Positions 56,948 through 64,000 of a stretch of 64,000 nt of DNA are shown one piece after another; the first letter of the stretch is position 1; each line of letters starts with the position of its first letter. The notes below the pieces were generated by a model. The model worked only from the letters and a program-made list of their open reading frames with translations, was not told the origin of the DNA and did not search any database. Made by a program: the position numbers and the translations under genes. Source of the DNA: Streptoverticillium olivoreticuli subsp. olivoreticuli (GTDB lineage: Bacteria > Actinomycetota > Actinomycetes > Streptomycetales > Streptomycetaceae); assembly GCF_003391135.1 (NCBI RefSeq), contig NZ_CP031455.1, positions 4,433,001 to 4,497,000 of the forward strand. The letters are read 5' to 3'.

Positions 56948-58738
56948 ATGGGGGAGGAGACCGAGGTCCCCGTCAACGGCCATACGTTCGAGGAGACTTG
57001 GCGGGTTCGCATTTCCACGCCCGGCGGCGACATGCTGGGCGCGGGCATCCTGGTCGGCGCGGACTCCGTCCTGACCTGTGCCCATGTCATCCCCTGGGAC
57101 GGCGGGCCGCAGCCCACCGCCGAGGTGGTCGCGGAGCTCGTCGGCGTGGCCGGGGCGCCGGCCGTGCGGGCCCGGGTCGCCGAGCGGTGCTGGGTGCCGG
57201 AGCTGTCGGACTCCCGGGGCGACGTGGCCCTGCTCAGGCTCGCCGAACCGCAGGACGCCCGGCACGCGGCGCCGCTGCACCGCGTGGCGCCGTCGCCCGG
57301 GCGGGCCGTGCGGATGTGCGGCTTCCCACGGACGAAGGGGCTGGCCGACGGGGTGTGGTTCCGGGCCACGATCGCGGGTCCGAGCGGGCCGCGCGGCGAG
57401 TGGGTGCAGCTCTTCCCGGCGACGCCGGAGGAGACGGTGCGGCCCGGGTTCAGCGGGGCGGCCGTGACCGACGCGGAGACGCACCGGGTGCTGGGCATGG
57501 TCGTCAGCCGCTACGACGACCGGTCCTCGGCCGCGCCGGACGGCAAGCTGCACCTGTCGTACATGATCCCCATCGAGACCGTCGTGCGGTATCTCCCGCT
57601 CATCGGCGACCATGTGACGGGCCGGCGCGGCAACAGCCTTCCGCCGGTGCCGTCGGGGGCGCCCCGCGACCGGGAGTTCGCGCGCTGGCTGGCCCGCTGG
57701 TTCCGCTCCGCCGAGGGCACGCGCCGCATCGAGGCGATCGTCATCAAGAAAGGCGAGGCGGCCCGCGCCGCGACCCTCAGCCGGGCGGTCGCCCTGGCCG
57801 ACCGCGAGGTGGTGGCGGACCCTCCCCTCCCGGGCGTCGCGCACACCCCTCGCGTCCCCTCCCCCCGCTCCCCCGGGCCCCCGGGCGGGGGCACCAACGG
57901 GCACGTCGTCACCCGGGCACTCGACGACACCGTGCCGCCCGTCGGCAGTGTCGATCTCGCGCTCGACGTGTCCGGGGAGACCGTCGCGCTCTTCGCCGAG
58001 CGGGTCGCCGACCGGCTCGGACTGCGCACCGGGGGCGGGGATTGCGCGGTGGGGCGGTTCGGTGACATCCGTGCCGTGCCGCTGACGATCGTCGCGGAAG
58101 GGGTCGACTACGCGGCCGATCCCGTCGCGCTCGTCGAGTTCACCGACCTGCTGGCCGCCCGGGGCGCCCGCCTGCTGCTCGTTTTCCGCAACCCCGACTC
58201 GCAGAGCCTGGAGCTGGCGCTGAGGATGGCCGACCCGAGCAAGGACGAGATCACCGCGCGGCTCGACCGGGTGCGTGACCGCATCGAGCACATCGCCCGC
58301 CGCGAGCGCGCCGCGTACGACAGGGTCGCCCTGGTCGCGCCCGTGCGCCCCGTGCCGCAGGAGGCGGCCGGGCTGCGGCTCGACCTGACCGGGCTGCGCT
58401 GCGACCCGGAGCTGGGCAGCAGACGCTTCCTGCCGAAGCTCGCGGCGTTCGAGAGCGCGGTGGAGTCGGGGCTGCTGAGGGTCGAGGAGGCGATCGGCCG
58501 GGCCGAGGCGGGCATCGCGCGCCGCAACGAACTGCGCGGGCGGCTGGAGGCGTTCTTCGCCCTGCTCGCGGCCCGCAGCCTGGAGGAGGAGCAGGCGGCG
58601 GCCCCGCTCTACCGCGCGGCCCACAACCTCCTCTTCCAGGCTCCTTGCGAACTCGCCGAGGCCGAGCGGGCGGTGGAGCTCTTCGCGAAGGCCGTACGGC
58701 AGCACACCCACCGCCCACGAGGGGGCGACCGGCCATGA
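56948..58738 (+). CDS. Trypsin-like serine protease with C-terminal helical domains
   Basis: A 596-aa protein. Residues 15-215 are a chymotrypsin-fold protease with His46 (VLTCAHVIP), Asp92 (SRGDVALL) and Ser169 (RPGFSGAAV). A middle domain follows (REFARWLARWFRSAEGTRRI), a Pro-rich linker, and a C-terminal domain of about 230 residues (LALDVSGETVALFAERVADR, HIARRERAAYDRVALVAPVR, ELRGRLEAFFALLAARSLEE). No signal peptide, so it acts in the cytosol. It is first in an operon with a PknG-like kinase, whose ATG overlaps its stop by 4 bp. A role in processing partners of the signalling module is inferred. Confidence 0.82.
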   Translation: MGEETEVPVNGHTFEETWRVRISTPGGDMLGAGILVGADSVLTCAHVIPWDGGPQPTAEVVAELVGVAGAPAVRARVAERCWVPELSDSRGDVALLRLAEPQDARHAAPLHRVAPSPGRAVRMCGFPRTKGLADGVWFRATIAGPSGPRGEWVQLFPATPEETVRPGFSGAAVTDAETHRVLGMVVSRYDDRSSAAPDGKLHLSYMIPIETVVRYLPLIGDHVTGRRGNSLPPVPSGAPRDREFARWLARWFRSAEGTRRIEAIVIKKGEAARAATLSRAVALADREVVADPPLPGVAHTPRVPSPRSPGPPGGGTNGHVVTRALDDTVPPVGSVDLALDVSGETVALFAERVADRLGLRTGGGDCAVGRFGDIRAVPLTIVAEGVDYAADPVALVEFTDLLAARGARLLLVFRNPDSQSLELALRMADPSKDEITARLDRVRDRIEHIARRERAAYDRVALVAPVRPVPQEAAGLRLDLTGLRCDPELGSRRFLPKLAAFESAVESGLLRVEEAIGRAEAGIARRNELRGRLEAFFALLAARSLEEEQAAAPLYRAAHNLLFQAPCELAEAERAVELFAKAVRQHTHRPRGGDRP

Positions 58739-61035
58739 CCGCGAAAGGCGGAGCCCGGCCACCCGACTGCGACCGCCCGGACTGCGAGGGCTGCTCCGCC
58801 GACGGCACGGGCTTCTGCCGGGTGACCGGGCGGCGGCTGCGCCCTCCCGCGCGGCGCGCGCCCGCGGAGAGCCCGCCCACCGCCGGCACCCGGCGGCGGA
58901 TCGCCACCGAAGCGCTCTTCAGCGTGGAGCCCGCGGGCGACGGCCTGCTCGACCTGCCCTTCGTACGGACCCCCTCCCCCGAGGCGCTCGTCGTGACGGA
59001 CCCTCAGATGCCGCTCGGCGGCAAGACCTGCGGCCACGAGGGCTGCACGGCCGTCGTCGGCCGCCCGCACGCCGGCCAGCCCGCGCTCGCCACCGGCTAC
59101 TGCCCCCACTGCGGGCACCCCTTCGACTTCACCCCGCGCCTGGCCGCGGGCGACCTCGTGGGCGAGCAGTACCGCGTCGTCGGCGCCCTCGCCAACGGCG
59201 GCCTGGGCTGGGTCTATCTGGCCCACGACACCCGGCTGGAGAACCACCCGGTCGCCCTCAAGGGCCTCATCCACACCGGCGACCCCGTCGCCCTCCACCT
59301 CGCGGGCGAGGAGCGGCGGTCGCTCACCCGCCTCGACCACCCCGGCATCGTCCGCATCATCAACTACGTGACCCACCCGGCCCGGGGCGCGGCCGAGGAC
59401 GACGGGCGCACGGGCTACATCGTCATGGAGTTCGTCGGCGGCATGCAGCTGTCGCAGGTCAAGGACCGGATAGCGGGCGGGGACGGCCCGTTCGGCGGGC
59501 CGCGCGTCTTCGAGTACGTCCTCGCGTACGGCTGCCGCGTCCTCGACGCGCTCGGCCACCTCCACCGCGAGGGCCTCGTCTACTGCGACCTCAAGCCCAA
59601 CAACGTCATGCACCACGAGGACCGGGTCAAGCTCATCGACCTGGGCGCGGTCCGCAGGATCGGGGACCACGACGGCACCATCCTGGGCGCGCGCGGCTTC
59701 ATCGCGCCCGAGGTCGTGCGCCACCGGGCCGAGGGCCTGTCCCCGCGCTCGGACCTCTTCAGCGTGGGGATGACGTTGCGGGCGCTGTCCGACGAGGCGT
59801 CCCCCGGCGACCGCCCGCCGGGCCTGGGCGGCGAGTCCTACGAACGGGCCGTCGCCCGCGCCACCGCCGAGGACCCGCGCGCCCGCTACGCCTCCGCCCG
59901 CGACATGGCGGAGCAGCTGCGCGGCGTACTGCGGGAGATCCGCGCGCTGCGCACCGAGCGCGAACACCCCGAGCCTTCCGCGCTGTTCGCGCCGACGGCC
60001 GCCCTGCTGGACGCGTCGCTGGGGCGCGTACCGCCGCTGGAGCGCTGGCTGAGCGGGGTGCGGCGGCCGGTCCTGGACAGCGGACTGCCCGAGCCGGACC
60101 GGGTGCCCGTGGTCCTGCCGGTGCCCTATCCGGACCCCGCGGACCCGGGCGCCCCGCTGCTCGGGCAGCCGACGGCAGGCGGGCCGCGCCGGCTGATCCA
60201 GCAGCTGTACGCGTCGGGGCGCGGCTCGGCGGAGATCCCGCTGCGGCAGTGCCGGGCCCATCTGGAGCTGGGCGAGCCGGACCCGGCGGCGGAGCGGCTG
60301 GCGGCAGCCCGCTCGGCGGTGGGCGCCCCGGCTCCGTACGACTGGCGGCTGAGCTGGCACCAGGGGCTGCTGCACCTGGCCCGGCGCGAACCGGCAGCGG
60401 CGGAACGGGAGTTCGACCGCGTCTACGCCGACCTGCCGGGCGAGTACGCGCCGAAGCTGGCGCTGGGCTACTGCGCGGAGCACCGCGGTGACGCGGCCAC
60501 CGCCGAGCGCTACTACCAGGCCGTCTGGCAGCGGAACCGGTCGCAGGGCAGCGCCGCGTTCGGCCTCGCGCGGCTGCGGCTCGCCGCCGGGGACCGCAGG
60601 GGCGCCGTGCAGCTGCTGAACGGCGTGCCGGAGGTCTCCCGGCACCACGACGCGGCCCGCACGGCGTGCGTGCGGATCCTCGCCGGGCGGCTGTGCTCCG
60701 ACGGCGCGCGGAGCCTGCCGGGGGCGGCCGACCTCACCGAGGCGCTGGTGCGGCTGCCGCGCCTGTATCTCGACGAGGGCCACCGCGCGGGCCCGGCCCG
60801 CGACCGGCTGGAGGCCGAGCTGCTGGAGGTGGCCCTGGACTGGATCCGGGCGGACTCGACGCCGGCGGCCGAGCGGTGCGGGGGCACGCTCTTCGGCACG
60901 GACGACGAGGAGTTCACCATCCGCACCCGGCTCGAACAGAAGCTGCGCGGCCTCGCCCAGCAGGCCCGCACCCCGGACGGTCTCGGCGCGCTGGTCGACC
61001 TGGCCAACCGCGTCCGTCCGACGACCCGCGTCTGA
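58735..61035 (+). CDS. PknG-like serine/threonine protein kinase with TPR region
   Basis: A 766-aa soluble kinase with PknG layout. An N-terminal Cys-rich region (CDRPDCEGC) precedes a rubredoxin-like metal site with Cys99, Cys104 (CGHEGC), Cys123 and Cys126 (YCPHCGH). The kinase spans about 140-400: P-loop GALANGGLGWVYLAHD, Lys176 (VALKGLI), catalytic YCDLKPNNVM (Asp285) and LIDLGAVR (Asp302). The C-terminal 350 residues form TPR-like helices. PknG in mycobacteria controls TCA flux by phosphorylating the OdhI/GarA FHA protein. The YCD/DLG forms match PknG rather than typical Hanks kinases. Coupled to the protease gene by ATGA overlap. Confidence 0.88.
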   Translation: MTAKGGARPPDCDRPDCEGCSADGTGFCRVTGRRLRPPARRAPAESPPTAGTRRRIATEALFSVEPAGDGLLDLPFVRTPSPEALVVTDPQMPLGGKTCGHEGCTAVVGRPHAGQPALATGYCPHCGHPFDFTPRLAAGDLVGEQYRVVGALANGGLGWVYLAHDTRLENHPVALKGLIHTGDPVALHLAGEERRSLTRLDHPGIVRIINYVTHPARGAAEDDGRTGYIVMEFVGGMQLSQVKDRIAGGDGPFGGPRVFEYVLAYGCRVLDALGHLHREGLVYCDLKPNNVMHHEDRVKLIDLGAVRRIGDHDGTILGARGFIAPEVVRHRAEGLSPRSDLFSVGMTLRALSDEASPGDRPPGLGGESYERAVARATAEDPRARYASARDMAEQLRGVLREIRALRTEREHPEPSALFAPTAALLDASLGRVPPLERWLSGVRRPVLDSGLPEPDRVPVVLPVPYPDPADPGAPLLGQPTAGGPRRLIQQLYASGRGSAEIPLRQCRAHLELGEPDPAAERLAAARSAVGAPAPYDWRLSWHQGLLHLARREPAAAEREFDRVYADLPGEYAPKLALGYCAEHRGDAATAERYYQAVWQRNRSQGSAAFGLARLRLAAGDRRGAVQLLNGVPEVSRHHDAARTACVRILAGRLCSDGARSLPGAADLTEALVRLPRLYLDEGHRAGPARDRLEAELLEVALDWIRADSTPAAERCGGTLFGTDDEEFTIRTRLEQKLRGLAQQARTPDGLGALVDLANRVRPTTRV

Positions 61036-61049
61036 CCAGGGGGAGACAG

Positions 61050-62528
61050 ATGGACCGAGCGAACGGCGCCGGCGGCGGACCGGGAGGGCCCGCGCTGACC
61101 GCGCTTCTGGGCCGGAACCACTATCTGCCGGCCGGCTCCGGCACCGTGCCGGCGCACGCGATCCTGACCGTCGAGGCCGAAGGGCTGGGGCCGCTCGCCC
61201 GGCGGGCCGAGTCCGCCGAGGTCATCGTCATCGACTGCTCGGGGTCGATGAGCTCGCCGAGCACGAAGATCGCTGCGGCCCGGCGGGCGGCGGCCGCGGC
61301 CGTCGACGTGCTGCGCGACGGCACCCGGTTCGCGCTCGTCGAGGGCACCGACCGGGCCCGGGTCGTCTATCCGCGGACCGAGCGGATGGCGGTCGCCGGT
61401 CCCGACTCCCGGGCCGACGCCGCCCATGTCGCCTCCGGCCTGGTGGCCGCCGGCGGCACCGCGATCGCCACCTGGCTGGACTGCGCGCACGCCCTCCTCG
61501 CCGCGCAGGACACCCCGATCCGGCACGCCCTGCTGCTGACCGACGGGCGCAACGAGCACGACCGGCCGGGCGAGCTGGAGCGCGTCCTGTCCGCGTGCGC
61601 GGGCCGGTTCCGGTGTGACGCGCGGGGCATCGGCGAGGAGTGGGCGGCCAACGAGCTCCGCGCGATCGCCGCGCGGCTGCACGGGATGGCCGACGCGGTC
61701 GTGGAGGACTCCGACCTGGAGGCGGAGTTCCGGACGATGATGACCGGCGCCATGGCCAAGGCGCTGCCGGACGTACGGATCCGGGTCAGCGTGCGCGACG
61801 GCAGCGAACTCCGTTTCGTCAAGCAGGTCTTCCCCACCGAGCTGGACCTCACGGCGGAGGGCGTGCGCACGGGGAAGCGCAGTTGGGAGTTCCCGACGGG
61901 GGCGTGGGGCGACGAGTCCCGCGACTTCCACCTCTGCGTCACGGCCGACCCGGAGGGCGACCCGCTGGGCGAGGAGGTCCGGCTGGCGTCCGTGGCCCTG
62001 GTGACGGCCGGCCCCGGGGCGGCCGCGGCACCCGTCGCGCTGCCGGACCCCTGCCCGTTCACGGTCCAGTGGACCGACGACCGCGCCCTGTCCACCCGCG
62101 TCCACCCGCGCGTCGCCCACTACGACGGGCACGCGGAGCTGGGCCGGGCCGTGAACGCCGGGTGCGAGGCGTACGAGCGCGGCGAGCCGGACGCGGCGGA
62201 GGCCGCGTGGGGGCGGGCGGTACGCCTGGCGCACGAGCTGGGCGACGAGAAGACGCTGCGCAGACTGCGGCGCCTGGTGACGGTCGCCGACCCGGCGCGG
62301 GGCGAGGTGCGGGTGCGGCCCGGCCTGTCGGCCGGTGACCTCAACGCGGCCTGGGTGACGGCCGATCACAGCACCCAGTGGACGGAGGCGGCGCGGCCCT
62401 CCCCGCCGCCGGAGGAGGCTCCGGACCGGGTGTGCCCGGACTGCACCCGCCGCTCGGCGGCCGGCGCCAATGTCTGCACGCAGTGCGGGCACCGCTTCTC
62501 CCCGCCGCCCTCCGGCCCGTCGGCATGA
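61050..62528 (+). CDS. von Willebrand A domain protein with C-terminal zinc ribbon
   Basis: A 492-aa cytosolic protein. The VWA domain (residues 45-225) has the MIDAS motif VIDCSGSMSSPS, TAIATWLDCAHALLA and LLLTDGRNEHDRP. A beta-rich middle and a TPR-like segment (AELGRAVNAGCEAYERGEPD) follow, ending in a zinc ribbon CPDCTRRSAAGANVCTQCGH. VWA proteins organise multiprotein complexes via metal-dependent contacts. The start is ATG 61050, 14 bp after the kinase stop; its own stop overlaps the next ATG by 4 bp. Confidence 0.85.
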   Translation: MDRANGAGGGPGGPALTALLGRNHYLPAGSGTVPAHAILTVEAEGLGPLARRAESAEVIVIDCSGSMSSPSTKIAAARRAAAAAVDVLRDGTRFALVEGTDRARVVYPRTERMAVAGPDSRADAAHVASGLVAAGGTAIATWLDCAHALLAAQDTPIRHALLLTDGRNEHDRPGELERVLSACAGRFRCDARGIGEEWAANELRAIAARLHGMADAVVEDSDLEAEFRTMMTGAMAKALPDVRIRVSVRDGSELRFVKQVFPTELDLTAEGVRTGKRSWEFPTGAWGDESRDFHLCVTADPEGDPLGEEVRLASVALVTAGPGAAAAPVALPDPCPFTVQWTDDRALSTRVHPRVAHYDGHAELGRAVNAGCEAYERGEPDAAEAAWGRAVRLAHELGDEKTLRRLRRLVTVADPARGEVRVRPGLSAGDLNAAWVTADHSTQWTEAARPSPPPEEAPDRVCPDCTRRSAAGANVCTQCGHRFSPPPSGPSA

Positions 62529-64000
62529 GCGGCACGTCCGGCACCCGCCCGTATCTCATACGGCGCCTCGCCGCCCTCCTCGTCGGGACGGTGATCGCGT
62601 GCGCGGCGCTGCTGACCGCGTACTACGGCGTCAGCCGCAACTCCCCCGCGGTGAACGGCCGGACGACCCCCGCGATCGTGGAAGTCGCGGCGGCCGAGAC
62701 CTCGCTGGAGGCGTCGTTCACCGCCGCGAAGGCCGGCCTGACCGGTCCGGCCGGGCCGGTCGAGGGGGCGGGCGAGGAGTACCGGGCCCAGCTCAACGCC
62801 GCCAACCAGGCGCTGGAGAAGGCCGCCATGAGCACCGTCGCGGGCGACGACGCGCAGCAGACCCTGCGCACGGCCTCCGGACTCGTCTCCTCGTACGGCT
62901 ACCTCATCCAGCAGGCCGTCCGCAGCGGCACCGACGACGTGCTGCGGGACGCCTATGTGGCGAGCGCCCGGTCGACGCTGCTGCGCCCCGAGAGCGGCAT
63001 CGTCGACCGCCTCGAAGCGGTCCAGGCCGCACAGCGCGGTGTGCTGGGACAGCAGGTGTCCTTCGGCTGGCTGCTGACCCTCGCCTGGACCGTGGCCTTC
63101 GTCCTCTGCGGAGGGCTGGCGTGGCTGCTGGTCGACACCCAGCGCACGCTGCGCCGCCGGTTCCGCCGCCGCGTCAACCCGGCCCTGGCCGCGGGCACGG
63201 CGCTGCTGGCCGCGCTGGTGCCGGCGCTGACCGTCCTCGCCGTCCAGATCCAGCGCCGGCTGCACGCGGCGGCCGCGCGGATCGAGCACGACCGGACGCA
63301 CGGCGGGATCGGCGCCGGGACCCTGCACTGGGTCAACGGCGCCCTGCGGGGCACGCAGTGGCGGGCCGCGGCCACGGGCTGGATCGCGCTGACGGGCGTG
63401 CTGATCGCCGCGCTGGTCCTGATCGGGCTCCAGCCGCGCATCGACGAATACCGCTTCCGGCACCAGGGCCCGGACAGGCCCGCCGAGAGCCCGATGAGCG
63501 CGCTGCTGGGCGTGGGGGCCCGTACGCAGCCGGTCACCGCCGTCGTGCTCGCCTTCTGGCTCGTGACGATCGGCGGCATGGCCTACGGCGACCGGCAGGA
63601 CGAGCACCGCAGCAGGGTGACGGTCCTCGCCTCCTGGTCCGGTCCGGAGAAGCAGCGGTTCGAGAAGGTCCTCAAGGCCTTCTCCAGCGGCACCCATCGC
63701 GCGATCAGCGTCAGCTACCAGGGCACCACCGCCCTGCGCGAGGTGCTGCTCTCCCGGGAGCGCACCGGCGACCCGCCCGACATCGCCATCCTGCCCAGCC
63801 GCGGCGAGGCCGCCGACTACGCCGCGCGGAAGGTGCTCACGCCCCTCGACGGCGTCCTGCCGAAGAGCGCCCTGGACGCGTACGGGCCGCAGTGGACGTC
63901 CCGCGCGGGCGGCCGCGTCTACGCCGTACCGGTCAAGGCCGATCTGAAGAGCATCGCCTGGTACGACGCCGCCGCCCCGCCCCGGGACCTGACCGCACTC
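62525..64000 (+). CDS. Membrane protein fused to a solute-binding domain, partial
   Basis: The first 492 residues are visible. After TM1 (LAALLVGTVIACAALLTAYY) comes an extracytoplasmic helical region of about 150 residues, then TM helices near 180-205, 220-240 and 280-300, and a fourth near 340. From about residue 365 an extracellular family-1 solute-binding domain starts: VTVLASWSGPEKQRFEKVLK, VSYQGTTALREVLLSRERTG, DPPDIAILPSRGEAADYAAR. The layout resembles GlnX (four-helix membrane sensor) joined to a binding protein, whereas in mycobacteria GlnX and GlnH are separate. The gene continues past the window end. Confidence 0.82.
   Translation, partial: MSGTSGTRPYLIRRLAALLVGTVIACAALLTAYYGVSRNSPAVNGRTTPAIVEVAAAETSLEASFTAAKAGLTGPAGPVEGAGEEYRAQLNAANQALEKAAMSTVAGDDAQQTLRTASGLVSSYGYLIQQAVRSGTDDVLRDAYVASARSTLLRPESGIVDRLEAVQAAQRGVLGQQVSFGWLLTLAWTVAFVLCGGLAWLLVDTQRTLRRRFRRRVNPALAAGTALLAALVPALTVLAVQIQRRLHAAAARIEHDRTHGGIGAGTLHWVNGALRGTQWRAAATGWIALTGVLIAALVLIGLQPRIDEYRFRHQGPDRPAESPMSALLGVGARTQPVTAVVLAFWLVTIGGMAYGDRQDEHRSRVTVLASWSGPEKQRFEKVLKAFSSGTHRAISVSYQGTTALREVLLSRERTGDPPDIAILPSRGEAADYAARKVLTPLDGVLPKSALDAYGPQWTSRAGGRVYAVPVKADLKSIAWYDAAAPPRDLTAL

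Noticed and set aside
1..64000. CRISPR array
   Set aside because: No evenly spaced direct repeats of 25-40 bp with unique spacers; the dispersed GC-rich repeat is scattered over 55 kb.

Overview
The window is chromosomal DNA of a Streptomyces or very close actinomycete. The evidence is uniformly high GC with strong third-position GC bias, frequent GTG starts, stop/start overlaps of the ATGA/GTGA type, the sigma factor HrdD, a divisome gene of the SepX type, and large numbers of TetR, MarR, GntR and WYL regulators. No prophage, plasmid functions, CRISPR array or classical biosynthetic gene cluster is visible. Gene order around galU, the gephyrin-like gene, rimJ, sepX, the FmdB-type zinc-ribbon gene and mscL matches the locus known from mycobacteria and corynebacteria, so most of the first 24 kb is core genome.

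Region 1 (1-6.9 kb): the 5' part of a flavin monooxygenase, exonuclease III divergent from a GNAT acetyltransferase, a DUF1269-type protein, a sensor kinase with a lipoprotein but no response regulator, a secreted GH89 alpha-N-acetylglucosaminidase and a tRNA-Ala(CGC). Region 2 (7-13 kb): on the minus strand galU, glp (MoeA/gephyrin-like), moaC, mogA, rimJ and sepX, in that transcription order, with a 5-formyl-THF cyclo-ligase gene divergent from galU. This joins UDP-glucose supply, molybdenum cofactor chemistry and the Glp/GlpR-type division module. Region 3 (13-24.4 kb): a penicillin-acylase family protein, a cation/proton antiporter, an MFS transporter, a CIRCE-controlled zinc-ribbon gene resembling the mycobacterial chaperone Ruc, MTA phosphorylase, MscL, LtrA and a P1 peptidase.

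Region 4 (24.4-34.2 kb): a methyltransferase, a GntR-ABC transporter operon with a clear autoregulatory palindrome, a WYL regulator divergent from a DHA2 exporter, and the fruR-fruK-fruA fructose PTS operon. Region 5 (34.2-44.6 kb): a small divergent cluster (TPR regulator against an 81-aa protein, a 46-aa Gly/Ser/Asp peptide and a PIMT-like methyltransferase), hrdD with a near-perfect SigR promoter, a four-helix membrane protein, a LigB dioxygenase/MarR pair, an IS30-family insertion sitting between the two arms of a transcription terminator, and a TetR-DHA2 efflux operon with twin operators.

Region 6 (44.7-56.5 kb): an M6 metalloprotease, a TetR with two small membrane proteins, tRNA-Arg(CCT), a secreted His/Gly/Lys-repeat protein, an Mrr nuclease-TerD fusion, RecQ, a questin-oxidase-like protein, MarR, a class F-like sortase and a secreted anchored protein. 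Region 7 (56.9 kb to the end): a tightly coupled operon of a trypsin-like protease, a PknG-like kinase, a von Willebrand A protein and a membrane protein fused to a solute-binding domain, which runs off the window. This resembles the PknG-GlnX-GlnH signalling system with different architecture and is the most interesting system here.

A dispersed GC-rich repeat of about 100-165 bp occurs at least seven times, always next to gene 3' ends; two copies contain 48-52 bp perfect palindromes and probably act as terminators. All functions are read from sequence and recalled family knowledge; no searches were run.
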